Positions 13,101-24,257 of a DNA stretch of 64,000 nucleotides are shown here, piece by piece. The notes beneath the pieces were generated by a model, which worked only from the letters and a program-made list of their open reading frames with translations, made no database searches and was not told where the DNA came from. The stretch comes from Paraphaeosphaeria minitans. Taxonomy: Eukaryota; Ascomycota; Dothideomycetes; Pleosporales; Didymosphaeriaceae. A program made the translations under genes and the position numbers. Each line of letters begins with the position of its first letter. Positions within the stretch are counted from its first letter, which is position 1. Location: contig WJXW01000008.1 of the NCBI GenBank assembly GCA_015832175.1, positions 1,674,001 through 1,738,000 on the forward strand, read 5' to 3'.

Positions 13101-13393
13101 GGAAACCGATGCAGAACGCTCTAGTTTCTTGCTGGGAGAGGTTTTCCTGGCCTCCAAATCGCCAGTGGCCGTACTGCTTCGCATGCTCATGGACATCTAT
13201 CACAAAGTTGCGGAAATCGCCATTCGGATATACCTCCTACGGTACAAGCGTTGTTAGCATCAAGTTCCCGTGGAGATGTAGGCATGTGCAAGGACCTCGG
13301 CGACACTTCCGCAGCCATTGCGTCTTAGTGACAGGTGACATTACTCACATGTCCATTGTATACAGATCTGCAGCTTAGTTCTTTCTGTGCCAT
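10168..13393 (-). CDS. MYND zinc-finger protein with long disordered middle
   Basis: A likely nuclear or cytosolic adaptor; MYND fingers bind proline-rich peptides in partner proteins. Exons (minus) 13349-13393, 12901-13236, 10704-12780, 10319-10616 and 10168-10264 join in phase to give 950 residues. The N-terminal 130 residues are ordered and of unknown family. Residues about 165-680 are Pro/Gln/Ser-rich and disordered. The finger lies near residues 685-730: CAQC, then CSGC, WYCSSPCQ and a final HSTLC, the Cys/His spacing of MYND. A second small Cys set (PCMICEG ... HQPDC) follows. The C-terminal part (LERAYIGH, FGPPPEYNE, TIYFDPEQW) looks globular and is probably conserved in fungi, but I cannot name it. 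The donor of the intron at 10617-10703 (GTCATC) is weak and is the least certain joint. Confidence 0.8.
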
Positions 13394-14875
13394 AGTTGCT
13401 GTCTGTACGTGGCGCGTCCGCAGAGTTGGTCGAATACACTTTCTTGTAGTTTATTTTTGGGCGGTGTGGTCGGTCAATTCTTAAGGTAAAGTCACAAAAA
13501 AAAAGATAAGAAAGCGTAGTCGTGGAGCGGAAAGTTCAAAGGGGAGTGCGCGTGGAAGCACTGTCGGCATCGCCATATATAGTTGTTGAGCTTTTCAACC
13601 ACGGAACCCGTATTCAATACCATACTGTCAAAAGTAAGAGTCCAAGGCTGGTGATTTTCGTTTGCTGCACTGATTGACTGCTGCAAAGAGCGGACTTCAT
13701 CTGAGTTCTTGGGGGGCGGTAGGTGCGACTGCATGGTTGTATATATCAGGTACGGTGAGCTTGGGGTGAGATGGCGACAATGAAGCGTCTCACTTCGCGG
13801 GATTTTCAGTGGGAGCAAGAGCTTCGCAAACCACATCGCAAACGCTCACTTATAGCAGGCTCCGATGGAACTTTCCCCGGCAGAACAATGCGCATATCAA
13901 GTTCCTACGAAGAAGCAGCTTCTTCCTGCCGCGCACGCACGACAGCTGCTGAGGTGGGCTGGTCTTTCAGCTCATACATGCAGGTGGTGTCAAAAACGAT
14001 CGCCCAGCACTTGCGTTTTCTATTTTCGAGGTGAAGAGATCGAACAAGCCTAATACACCGTTTTGCAGGCTCGACAGGATTGATTTTGAGGTTGTAGGTA
14101 GAGCAGGTCGCGGGATGCGTGGGATGATGGCCTTTTAGCGCGTCATACCTAGGTAGAACGTGGGATGTCATCCCATTGGTCAGCACCGAGTCGCACAACG
14201 ACAACATGCGCGCGACTTGAACGGAACGTTCGCCCGCCGTAGACAGAATGTCCGAACCAAATGCTTCTATGAGACTGCAATTCATTTCCCTAGGTATCCG
14301 CTAGCAGACATCGAAGCAAGCTCCACGGAGTACCTCCGCATGTCGCAGCTAACCTGGAACCTTCACAGCATGCATACAGAGTCTAACAAGTTAGGTACCC
14401 AATCGTATCGCTGTGGAGTTGCATTCCCTCCATCGCAGCCCACTCCCCATCGATGAAGCGTCGCTCCATCACATCTCCGGACTCTAAGCGACCGTTCACA
14501 CAAATTTCTGGCACACCCAACGCCGTGCATGGTCGATCGTCTCACATCCGGCGAACAAAGCGGGGACGTGGACGCCATCTCCACTAGCACAACATCTACT
14601 AGCGCTACCATCTACGCGTGGATGCATACCATCAGCCATGGTTGGTAGTGGTGAGGACGGTTTGGGACTCCATTAATGTGGGGCGGCCCGGGGCGCTGGA
14701 GGTCTCTCATGCTGCATGACGGAATCCCAAAAGTCAAAGTTAGGAGGGGGAGATGGGCTCCGGCAGATTTGAGAGACGTACTTGCGCGGTGCTGGTTTGA
14801 TTCTGGCTCTCTTCGTCACCCTCTTCGTCGCCCTCTGACTATTCAATCCATACGAATTCGAAAAAATACGCAACC
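13394..14875. other. Intergenic, no supported gene
   Basis: About 1.5 kb between the divergent MYND and beta-trefoil genes. Several short open frames exist on both strands (for example 13905-14285 minus), but none has a recognisable family or a convincing splice pattern. It must contain both promoters. Confidence 0.45.
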
Positions 14876-16150
14876 ATGGCCGAGGAATCTGCATTCTACA
14901 TCACGAGCGTGGCCCATGTAAGTGAAGCCTGAGCATAAGTCGAGAGGGATTGAGGAAACCTGCGAATCATATACATTATCAGACGCAAGCAATGGATCAG
15001 CTTTGGGATTCTGCTCGAATCGCATCGCACATGACCTGCCTGCCCTGACCTGCCTGCCCTTGTCCGTACATCCCGCTACATACCTACAACTAACACCCCC
15101 AAGGGCATGGTCCTCGCGCGATCCCCCAACGGCCAGCCCTCAGGCGTCGTCGCCCAGAACCGCGGCGACCAAGACGCCCCCCAAAAATGGCTCGTCGAGC
15201 GCGGTTCCGAACCCAACATCGTCGCCCTCCGGTGCGCCTCCACCAACGACTACCTCCACGCCAACGGCGGCGCGTCATGGGCCACCGTCGGCACGGGCGC
15301 AAAGCAGTGGTGGAAAGTCGACGCCGTCAACGTCACTGCGCCGGGTGCGTGTCGCCTCTCGCCCGTCGAGCACACGGGCGTGTTCTTGAACCATTTCCAG
15401 GGGATCAGGGTGGCCAAGGGCCAGAGCATGAAGGTGCACATGTGGCAGTGGGAGCAGCCGAACCAGTTTTGCTTGACGTGGTACTTTTTCCCCGCCGACG
15501 GCAGCTTTGGGCCGAACGGTGCCGCGCCTGGCGCCGCGAGCGAAGCGTCGAATGCGAGGATTGACGAGCTGGAGGCGGGCAAGACGGAAGCCGAGAAGAA
15601 GCTCAAGGCGTTGGAGGATAACAAGATGGCGAGCGAGGCCAAGCTCAAGGAGCTGCAGGACCGCACCAGAGAATACGACGCGAAGCTGGCGGAGCTGGAA
15701 CACGGGAAGACAGGCTCGGCCGCCACGATCGCGGAGCTGCAGGATAAACTCGCGCGTCGAGACGGCGAGCTTGAGGCGCAGAAAGGGGCGCTGAAGAAGA
15801 ACGTCGACGACCAGAAGGCGGCCGATGCTCAGCGCGCGCAGGACACGGCTGCCAACCACGAGGCAAAGACGCACAAGAAGGAGGAAAAAACGCAGAAAAA
15901 GGCGCTGAAGCAGGAGGACAAGGCGCACAAGAAGGCAGCAAAGCACGCGGAGAAAGCGCAGACGACGCCGCAGAAGCTGGAGCAGACAAGCCGATTGCCG
16001 CCGACGCCACCGGCGTCCCCGCCGCAGCAGAAGCTCACTGTGCCCGCGACGAAGGGAGTTTCGAACGAGGTCAAGAATTGTAAGCACGTGGTACTGCCGC
16101 CACCGAGGAAGATCAGGAGGAAGGTGGTCGGGATTGTGTATGCGCAGTAA
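14876..16150 (+). CDS. Beta-trefoil-like domain protein with coiled-coil, Lys-rich tail
   Basis: Two exons, 14876-14917 and 15104-16150 (intron 186 bases, GTAAGT..AAG), give 362 residues. The start has a good fungal context (ACCATGG). Residues about 1-140 contain repeated short strands with Trp-rich, QxW-like pieces (QDAPQKWLVE, AKQWWKVD, HMWQWEQ, FCLTWYF), which suggests a small beta-trefoil or lectin-like fold; this is inferred from pattern, not a confirmed family. Residues about 150-260 are a heptad-rich coiled coil with repeated ELxxxKT units. The tail (about 265-300) is a run of KK/HKK motifs followed by a Pro-rich end. There is no signal peptide or membrane segment, so the protein is likely intracellular and oligomeric. 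Function unknown. Confidence 0.75.
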
Positions 16151-16646
16151 AGACCGCGGGAACACAGGGCATCCGAATCTTGTGGCAGCAGGAAGGATAG
16201 ATCCAGTGACGGGTGTTCAATATAAAGCCTGGGGTAGAAATGGCGATGTAAGGGTATTGGGAGTGGAGAATATGACGTGTGTATGTATGATTTCGACGGC
16301 CGCACAACTGTCGCAAGACTAGGTGTTGTACTCATATTTCGCAATCATGGATGCAATATCTACATGGGAAGCAATCAGTTGCAAAGCCACTTGTATCACA
16401 ATCACCTGGGCACAAGTTTATTTTGAAGTTTTTTTCTAATAGTCGTTAATGAGTAGGGAATCATGATCATGTCAAGATTCATAGTCAGTGCCAATCCCCC
16501 AGCAAACCAGCACTCGCCGTCACACCGCCATCACCACCAAATACCAAATTCCAGATGCCAGATTCTAGCCTGCCAGACCATCAGACACTACACCAGATCA
16601 TCAGATCATCAGATCACCAAACACCAGACGCCAGACGCCAAACAAT
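16151..16646. other. Intergenic between convergent genes, with simple repeats
   Basis: A 3'-to-3' region. About 16550-16640 is low in complexity, with degenerate CCAGA/ATCAGATC repeats (clearest at 16592-16618). No gene seen. Confidence 0.5.
16592..16618. repeat. Short ATCAGATC tandem repeat
   Basis: Three adjoining ATCAG units within a CAGA-rich stretch in the 3' intergenic region; probably a simple-sequence expansion. Confidence 0.6.
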
Positions 16647-18944
16647 CTAACCCTGGAAAGGCTGAGCAGCCCGGAAACCCATGTAGGCGCACCGCTGCTG
16701 GAAGCTGAACTGCTCCTCCGCGAGCCTCTGCTGCTCCTCCATTTGCCTACGCTGCTCCTCAGCCTCCTCCCTCTGCTTCTGCTCAGCAGCATCCTGCGCA
16801 GCCTTCTTCTTGGCCTCCCTCTCCGCCTCGCGCTTCTTCCGCTGAGCCGCCGCGCGCTTGTCACGCACGGCTTGGGCCTTCTCCTCGGCGAGCTTAGCCT
16901 TCTTCTTCGCCTCAATTTCCGCCAGACGCTCCCTAAGGATGGCCTCCTCGTCGTCCTCGTCGATGATCTCGATGGGAGTCTGAGTCTTGTTGCCAGCAGC
17001 GGCAAACCGAGCATTGATGATGGCCTGAGCTTCCTTGACCGCGACCTTGCTCGTCTTCATGGCCTTGTCAAGGGCCTCGCGCTGGCGTGCCGCGCCGTAG
17101 GTAAGTCCATGCTCGAGCTCCTCTTTCTCGAACTGAAGGGGGTGCTTGCCTTGACAGATGGGAAGGAGGATGCGCGCCTTCTCCGACACCGTCATGTCAA
17201 CCCATCTAATCTTGAGGAGCTCTGAAACCATGCGACCGCGGTCGTCGGCAGCCGCCTCGACTTCATCGGCGAAGGATGCACGGACTGGAGCGGTAGCGGT
17301 GGCACGCGGGGGATACGTGGGGCGCATGCGCTTGGGAGCCGAGCCGGGGATCTGGATGTCGGTAGGACGGGCGCGCTTCTTGGAGGGCGTGGGCTCGGCC
17401 GCAGAGCTGTATGAGGGCTGAGAGACAGGCTGCTTGCCGAGCTGGTTGGCAGAAAGCCGAGTGCGCTCGGTGGAAGGATTGAGTGAGCGCTGCTGGACAG
17501 GCTGATTTCCGAATTGGTTAACCGGAGAGACCCACTGTAACTGATGCTCAATGGTCTTTCCGCCGATCTTGTTTATGGGAACCCTCTGGGTAGCAGGATC
17601 GGCCATCATGACAGGGGTGGCCGGACCAGAGAAGCGCTGGGCAGATTGTTGGGTCTGCTGATGGATGCCAAAGAGGTTTTGTCCGGCTTCTCGAGCGGTG
17701 CGAACATTGGCACGAGCCATGGCTCGGTCGCGCTCAAAGGCATCGACGTGACTCTGCTGCTGATTCAGCTTGTCACCAACGTCGATCAGTTGAGGCTGGC
17801 CAACGGGACGAGTGGCCGAGGGGCGCGGTGGTGCCGAAGGACGCGGAGGTGCACTGGGCCTACCCTTACGGATGCCATGTCCTGGGAAGTTGGTCTGGTT
17901 TTGGGACAGATCAACGGGGGCGCGGTTGGCGTTCGAGGGATTTGTACCAGACTGAGCGGATACGGGCATCTGAGATGATCCAGCAGAGTTGTTGGCATTC
18001 GTTCTATTGCCCAAGGTACCGACATTAGGTATATCGCCAGAGGTGGTGGCATGAAGCCCGTCACCGAAGGCGTTGACATCAGAGTGGTCGCCGATGTCCC
18101 TATCAATAAAGGGATTGACATTAGGGTCGAACAAGCTCGGATTGCTGAAGTCCATCTTCTCGAAGTCCAATCGACCAGGGTTCTGGGCGACAGTGCTGAT
18201 AGAATGCAGAGAGTTATCTGCGGGAGAGAACATGCCCATAGGGGCGTTTCCCGAATCGCTGAGAAACCCGGAAGCGCTCATCGTGTTGTCGTAGTTGGCG
18301 CGTTCTTGAGCGTGGTCCTGGGCGGTTGGGGTGACAGGCTTCGCGATACCACTCGTGGGGGGAGTGGGGTCTGGGAGAATATTACGGCTGAAGTCGTCGA
18401 AGTCTACGTAGTCCTCGGAGCTGTCGAAGTCGCCAAAAAGTCCCGAGTTGCTGAAGAGAGTGGTAGGGTTCATGATGTTGTTGAGGTCGGTACGCTCCTG
18501 GGAGAAGTCCAAGGAGCCGGGATCACCTCCATTGCGCGTGTTGTCGGAGGAGTAAGTGCGCTCATACTCCTGACGCTCCTGAGCGCGACGCTTTGCCAAT
18601 ACGTCCACGAATTGCTGGAATGTCTCCTCGCTTGTAAGGTTGCTGTCAGCAACGGTGTGCTGGATGTCCTCCTGGACCTGAGTTTCGTTGTTGAGACCGG
18701 TGTGCCGAGTCGAGTTGTTCGAACCTGCATCCTCACCAGCAGGAACGACGCCATCATTGTTAGTGTTGCCCGGGTCCTCGTCGAGCAGGGTAGTGTAGTC
18801 GTTGATCCAGCCCTCTCGGACGCCTAAGGTGCCGGGCCCGACATGGCCCTGGCCCTGACCGCACGAACAATCCTCGAAAAGGAGATCATTCGGGTCGCAA
18901 GTGCAACGCTTGGCGGACTGGGACTTGGTGCTGGACTTAGCCAT
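16647..18944 (-). CDS. Large disordered protein with N-terminal Cys cluster and C-terminal coiled coil
   Basis: A single open frame of 765 residues on the minus strand without introns; family not recognised. The N-terminus has a compact Cys cluster (CTCDPND ... EDCSCGQG) that could bind metal. Residues about 40-520 are Asn/Ser/Asp/Gln-rich and disordered, including a repeated PSAPPRP unit. From about residue 540 there is a possible nuclear targeting stretch (KKRARP) and then a small predicted helical domain near ILLPICQGKHPLQF. After it come an acidic IIDEDDEE patch and a long charged helix (ERLAEIEAKKKAKLAEE and onward) that should form a coiled coil. The pattern fits a nuclear scaffold, but that is inference. 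Its promoter contains the tandem TGACGT palindromes at 19037-19236. Confidence 0.75.
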   Translation of the reverse strand: MAKSSTKSQSAKRCTCDPNDLLFEDCSCGQGQGHVGPGTLGVREGWINDYTTLLDEDPGNTNNDGVVPAGEDAGSNNSTRHTGLNNETQVQEDIQHTVADSNLTSEETFQQFVDVLAKRRAQERQEYERTYSSDNTRNGGDPGSLDFSQERTDLNNIMNPTTLFSNSGLFGDFDSSEDYVDFDDFSRNILPDPTPPTSGIAKPVTPTAQDHAQERANYDNTMSASGFLSDSGNAPMGMFSPADNSLHSISTVAQNPGRLDFEKMDFSNPSLFDPNVNPFIDRDIGDHSDVNAFGDGLHATTSGDIPNVGTLGNRTNANNSAGSSQMPVSAQSGTNPSNANRAPVDLSQNQTNFPGHGIRKGRPSAPPRPSAPPRPSATRPVGQPQLIDVGDKLNQQQSHVDAFERDRAMARANVRTAREAGQNLFGIHQQTQQSAQRFSGPATPVMMADPATQRVPINKIGGKTIEHQLQWVSPVNQFGNQPVQQRSLNPSTERTRLSANQLGKQPVSQPSYSSAAEPTPSKKRARPTDIQIPGSAPKRMRPTYPPRATATAPVRASFADEVEAAADDRGRMVSELLKIRWVDMTVSEKARILLPICQGKHPLQFEKEELEHGLTYGAARQREALDKAMKTSKVAVKEAQAIINARFAAAGNKTQTPIEIIDEDDEEAILRERLAEIEAKKKAKLAEEKAQAVRDKRAAAQRKKREAEREAKKKAAQDAAEQKQREEAEEQRRQMEEQQRLAEEQFSFQQRCAYMGFRAAQPFQG

Positions 18945-20211
18945 GGCGAATTGCTACGGTGAAGCGGAACGCAACAAAGAGAAGTAGCAGTGGCGGTGAA
19001 TCGGGTTGAATTCCGACAAAATAAACGTCGCAGTAGACGTAGGTAGACGTGAAGTCAAAAGAAGCTTGTAGCAGGAGTAGCTGACGTGAACGTCAAGGAG
19101 ATAGAGGTTGGGGGAAGCAGGAGTAGCTGACGTGAACGTCAAAGGAGACAGAAGCTTGGAGTAGCAAGAGTAGCTGACGTGAACGTCAATGGAGACAGAA
19201 GCTTGGAGTAGCAGGAGTAGCTGACGTGAACGTCAAAAGATACACAAAGTTGGAGATTTGTGCGAGAGCTCAAGAGAACAATTGACAAGTGGATGGTTGA
19301 GACGAAGGAGCAGACGGTCAGGAAACTTTTCTTGAAGACGTCGTGTGGGCCCCCCAGCCTCCCGGAGTGGTGAAGAAGCTCGGAAATGCTCCCTCTCACT
19401 CGACATCCGTGCACTCACCGTTGCACCCCACAGCGTGCTCGACGTCCTCGAACTGCGCGCTTTGATAGGCGGATAGCGCTCGAAAAGCGGAGGCTGGGGT
19501 AAGAAAGCGTCACCATTGGCTCTGACTGGTGCCTGTTCCGCGAAATCGACGTCCTTCACTTGGGAAACTGAAGGGGCAGCCGGCCAATGGGAGCTCGCGT
19601 AGCTCGACTTCATCATACTGAACCACCATCTCGACGACGGTGACAATGACGAACAATAGCAATTGTAGATCTGAAACACGACGTCACCGCTGCCCTCGCA
19701 ATCATGAGGCTGGGGGCAAGCGACGGGCATCGTCGTGCGCGGTGCATGCGGTCTATTCACCTCGAGAGAAAGCGCTTGGCAAATATCGCTATCCGCGCAA
19801 TTCAACCAGGCCAACGGTGAGCCTCAACCTCGGGAGGGCGTCGAGGCAGCTCGGTAGACTGCTAAGTACTTCGTAGTTAGCAACATGAATTGGACTCAGA
19901 GAAAAGTCCAGACTCACCTAGGTGGATGCCTGGTGAACAGCCCTAGCGTCCTAGGGAGCTGCATCTGGAGGCAAAGACTATACAATATTGGACTCACTGC
20001 TGTGTTCTCTCTTTACTATAGTATGCCGTTGCGCTTTCGCAAAGCATCATTATGTTGGGCCATCAGGTAGTTTTGGCAAGCTGTGCGGGTTACCCCAGGA
20101 ACCGGTCAACGACAGGCGAACGTAAAGCGACGGGCTACCTGATCGTGAGTTTAACAGCATGTTCAATTCGTGTACTCGAAAAGCGGATGGCGATATCCCA
20201 ATCTTCCTCCC
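18945..20211. other. Promoter/intergenic region between the coiled-coil protein and the MFS permease
   Basis: The first 300 bases hold a tandem array of palindromic sites. A 193-codon frame at 19233-19814 (minus) has no family resemblance and is judged non-coding. Nothing else supported. Confidence 0.5.
19037..19236. repeat. Tandem array with TGACGT-GA-ACGTCA palindromes
   Basis: Four near-identical copies of a 22-base core start at 19075, 19121, 19168 and 19215 (period 46-47 bases). Each contains TGACGTGAACGTCA, two CRE/ATF-type half sites in inverted orientation two bases apart. A degenerate copy sits at about 19037-19058. Segments between copies also match (AGGAGACAGAAGCTTGGAGTAGCA in part). 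The array lies 90-290 bases upstream of the start codon of the minus-strand gene at 18944, so a bZIP-responsive promoter element is a reasonable inference. Confidence 0.85.
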
Positions 20212-21827
20212 TCATCTCTCAATCAGTAGTCTCGTTGGCCAGTCGCGCGCTTTTTGTTTCTCCCACTTGCAGTACCAGATGTTTCCTGCGATCGAAATGA
20301 GCGCTAGACCGAGCATGCCGATATTGATCGCGTGCCCGGTAGTATACCGCGGCCTGTCAACGTCAGCCTGCAGCTCTGCCTTTGAAATCGCTACTTAGAC
20401 TTACGCATCTTCTGGAAGGTATGTGAACGTTGCAATGAACGCTGCCATGTTCGCAACTGCGCTGTCAGCATTTTTATGCCGCTCCACAAGAAGCTACTTA
20501 CTCATGATCTCGAAGCCGGTTCCTGCTGCCCGCACGTAATGCGGCGCCAGGTTGTTGGATAGCCAGCCCATAACCAGCGGGCTACATGGGAAGATACCCG
20601 CCGCAACAAGAAAAGTACCGCCGTACTGCACCGAACTTCGTTCGCTCGCGATGAGCATGATGTACCCGGCGATTGCCACCACACATCCAAACAACATCAA
20701 CGGCCCTCGCATACGCCACTTGTCGCTCCCCCACCCTGTCAACAATACGATGAAGAAAGCTTCCATGTTGGGCGGCACTGTGAACAACTGCGCAGTCACC
20801 CTGCTGTATCCCATAGACCGTATGATGGTGGGCAGGAAAAGGGAGAAGGAGTAGATGGGTGTGATAATGGCGAAGAAGACAATGGACAGGACGATCGTGT
20901 TGACGTTGAGCAGAGCGCGGAGGACCCAATACCAGTCAAATCTCTCTTCGTCAACGGTAGAAGCGGCAGTGGCGCCATGGGCGTCCAACCGCATACGTGC
21001 GATACAAGCCCTCTTCTCGTCTGGGCTGAAAAACTCGATGTCGCTGGGAGTGTGTGGAAGAAAGAAGAGAAGGGCAATACCGAAGACAACGGTTATCGCG
21101 CCTTCGACGAAGAATATGAAGGGCTACACAGTCAGTTCAAGAATAATGTGTGGGATAGGTGTCTTACCCAGCCGTTGTACCCTCCGATGTGGATCTTTGC
21201 GAGACCAGTTGCAAGGAGGCCGCCGAAAGCACCACTGAGAGGGGCTGCACAGTAGAAGAGCGTGATACGATACAACATCTGATGACGCCGATAGAACATG
21301 GCGAGGTACACCAGCATACCGCCGTGCAGGCCACCCTCAGCCAGGCCCAGGAAGAAGCGCGCGACCAGAAGCCCAGCGTAACTTTTGTCGAAGCCAGTAC
21401 ACATGGATACAAGACCCCAAGCAATCAATATACCTACCGCCCCATGACATTAACGGAGATTCGGTATGTTTATGACTCGAGTTCACTTACCAGGCAGATA
21501 ATACCCAGCTTTCAAGTGCTTGATGACAAGGTTGCTCGGAACGTCCCAGAAGATGTATGGCACGTAAAAAACGGCGAGGGCGATGTTGAACTTGTTGAAA
21601 TCGAGGCGCAAGTCTTCCACCATTCCATCATTTTTAGCGTTTCCGATGTTGCTTCGATCGATGAAAGCCAGGAGCCAGAGCCCGAAGAGACATGGCATGA
21701 GCCGCTTGTCCAGCTCAGCTGGGATATCAGCGGGATCGTTCCATGTTGCGTCGGTCTTCTCGATATCCGAGATATGTACTCGTTCGGGCGACACTTTGCC
21801 TTTCTCAGTTTTCTCGGGAGAAAACAT
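20212..21827 (-). CDS. MFS transporter, allantoate/nicotinate permease (Dal5/Tna1-like) family
   Basis: A plasma-membrane proton symporter of the anion:cation symporter family, which imports small organic anions such as vitamins, allantoate or nicotinate; the exact substrate is not readable. Exons (minus) 21491-21827, 21168-21433, 20502-21123, 20405-20456 and 20212-20353 join in phase to 472 residues. The hallmark of the family, LAFIDRSNIGNAK, lies in the first membrane segment after LDKRLMPCLFGLW; FFLGLAEGGLHGGMLVYLAMFY is the usual motif before helix 5. About twelve hydrophobic segments are present. The start at 21827 (MFSPEKTEKG) is chosen because the N-terminal tail then has the normal length; an in-frame ATG at 21926 is possible. 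The protein appears complete. Confidence 0.9.
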
Positions 21828-22936
21828 GCCGAAGTAGTGGTGATAGTAGGAGTAGAAGGGTCTTGTGGTGTCAATGCAGCTGAAGGAAGGTTGCGTACAA
21901 TCGCCGGTGAGCTCAACGATAATCACAATGTTGATGTGTAATGTATGACAGACGAGACGTTGGTTTGTCCACCAGCAGACTGGAAGCGGTAGATGACGGC
22001 GTTGGCCTCACATGCGGCCCCGGATCCCAAAATCAAGAGAGCCATGGCGTGCGTCAACAATACGGGCCTCCAGGTCGCTCAGCTCCGTGGCGATCGGGAC
22101 ATGGAAAGCGCCTACTATCATTGACAGTGACGTCGCCTGACAAAGACGGCAAGATGAGGGGTGGTTGGAACATAGAGCGACGATCAGCATGCATAGCCGT
22201 CAAAACATCGATGCCGACGAGTCAACGGAAAACCATGGGAATCTATACGTTCCTATTGCGACTAATCAGTCAACTTCGCATGCCGTGCACGCGGGCCGGT
22301 CTTGAGGGAATGCATAGGCGCGTAGGAGGCTCTGGGGCATTCAAAACGGCATCGATTGACGACGGGATTCGGGCAAGGAGCTACTCGCGATGTTACCCCA
22401 GACCATATAAATGGTGTAGATGGTCTCGAGGAGCAGGCAACCACACGTGGTTCAAGAGACGTTTACCGGGAGTGTGGTGGTGTGGAGAGAGCGGAGAGGC
22501 GGTGGAGGATGATGCCATTGGTGACGACCTTGGGAAGGTACACAGCGCTAGGTAAGTGTATGTGAGAGATGAGGGTGACTCCGCTTAGGGGTGAGGGACC
22601 GACTCAGGCAAACGCAGCACTTGTGACTTGTAGAATAATAGAGGAAGTCCAGATAGGGTTTGGGTTACGGTGGATCCACATGTTCTCCAGCACAAAGACT
22701 GTCTTCGTCTAATTGGCCAGAAGCTTGACATGGCTCCCATCCTTCAAGCTGCATTGTAGTCAACAACTGGGATTGCCATTGTGTAGTAGCTTCAGTCTCC
22801 TGTTGTGCATGAAGAAATGCTCGTAATCGTTAATTGAAGCCTTTCCACTTGGCTTTCACACACTGCAGGCTCTTGGCCAAAGCTTCCTTGAACCTCGATT
22901 ACAACTTCGACGGCGCCCTCTGCCACGACCGCAACG
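21828..22936. other. Intergenic, no supported gene
   Basis: A divergent promoter region of 1.1 kb between the permease and cyclin H genes. A 204-codon frame at 21941-22555 has no family resemblance and a non-coding look. A T/C-rich stretch precedes the cyclin H start. Confidence 0.45.
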
Positions 22937-24257
22937 ATGCGCCTCAACGAAGACGACCTGTACCGGCAATCTACGCAATACAAACACTGGTCGTTCACTG
23001 CGTCGGACCTGACGCGCCTTCGCCAGAAGACGAACGCGCACGCCGCCGCCCAAGTCAAGCTACACATTGCCCAAGACAGCGCCGAACGCGCGAAGCTCGC
23101 TCCTCTCGACAGCGGCGCAAACACGCCAAATGGCACAGGCACAGGCACAGGCAGTGGCACAGGCAGTGGCACAGGCGCGAACACGCCGGTGCCAGGTGGC
23201 GCGGGCGACAAAGGCGGGGAGGTAGACTGCCTGACTATGGACGAGGAGAAGATGGTCGTGGACAAGTTCTGCGAGACGGCCATGAAGCTGGGCGACTTTT
23301 TGAAGCTGCAGCCGGACGTCACGGTACGTTTCTTATTCCATCCTACATACACACAGTAGCTGACAAGTCGGACAGTGCACGGCGATCCAATTCATGCGCC
23401 GCTTCTACCTCTACAACTCCCCCATGACGTACGACGGCACCAAGATGTCCAAAACCGCCTTCTTTCTCGCCCTCAAGCTCGAACTCGGCACCCGCGCCGG
23501 CTCCGCCTCAGACTTCGCATCGCGCCTCCCCAAGACGACTCGCGACGATATTGTCGCCCCGGAATACACCATCGTCCAGGCGCTGCGCTTCAACTTCGAG
23601 GTCCGCCACCCCTTCCGCGGCCTCAAAGGCGTGCATCTCGAGCTCGAGGACATAATACACGCCAACTACGCCAGTGTCACGCACGACGGCCGCACGCCCG
23701 CCGACCTACGCGCCGACGCCTTCGCCGCGCTCCAAGTCACCGACGAGGCCGCAGCAGAAGGAAAACTAGGCAACATCTACGCGCACGCAAAGGACATTCT
23801 CGCCATGGCCGCCCAACTCACAGACGCCTACTTCCTCTTCACACCCGCGCAGATTCTACTCGCCGCGCACTCGCTTGCCGCACCCGCCCTCACAGCCTTC
23901 TACCTCGCCACGAAAATCCCCTCCTCCTCCCCGGCCAGGCCAAGGATCCTTTCCACAATCCAATCCTGTGCAGACCTCCTCTCCAGCCACCGCTCCTTCA
24001 CCAAGAACCCCGCACCCAACAAGCACGGCTGGGCCGACACCGATCCGCCCGAGACGAAGCGCGCCATGAAGAAGCTGAGGGGTTGCAAGGACCCCACGAC
24101 ACAGGATCTGGTGGCCCTAAATGCGGGGAGGAAGAGGGATGTGGTGCGGGATGGGGAGCTTGACGAGGGCAAGGCGAAGCGGCGAAAACTGAATCGCGAG
24201 AAGGCGGAGAAAGAGAGCGATGCGTTCTGGGGGCCGGAGCTGAAGAAGGAGGGATAG
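22937..24257 (+). CDS. ccl1: Cyclin H-like subunit of TFIIH/CDK-activating kinase (Ccl1/Mcs2)
   Basis: The cyclin partner of the Kin28/Cdk7 kinase, which phosphorylates the RNA polymerase II C-terminal domain within TFIIH in the nucleus. Exons 22937-23323 and 23376-24257 (intron 52 bases) give 422 residues. The N-terminus reads MRLNEDDLYRQSTQYKHWSF, the typical start of fungal cyclin H. The first cyclin fold contains CTAIQFMRRFYLYNS and the second box lies around residues 230-310. Between the N-terminal helix and the first fold there is a Gly/Thr/Ser repeat encoded by GGCACA units. The C-terminus is basic and rich in KRRKLNREKAEKE. Identity as cyclin H is firm from the cyclin box plus the N-terminal helix; the symbol follows yeast. 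Confidence 0.9.
23132..23179. repeat. GGCACA/GGCAGT hexamer repeat in the cyclin H gene
   Basis: A coding microsatellite giving alternating Gly-Thr and Gly-Ser; multiples of six keep the frame, so length can vary harmlessly. Confidence 0.75.

Noticed and set aside
15275..16165. 296-codon frame antisense to the beta-trefoil/coiled-coil gene
   Set aside because: A shadow produced by GC-rich, Lys/Glu-rich codons on the other strand; Leu/Arg-only composition.
19233..19814. 193-codon frame on the minus strand
   Set aside because: No recognisable domain, composition like non-coding DNA, and it overlaps the end of the palindrome array in a promoter region.
21941..22555. 204-codon frame on the plus strand
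   Set aside because: No family resemblance, scattered Arg/Gly composition and no splice or start context; lies in a divergent promoter region.
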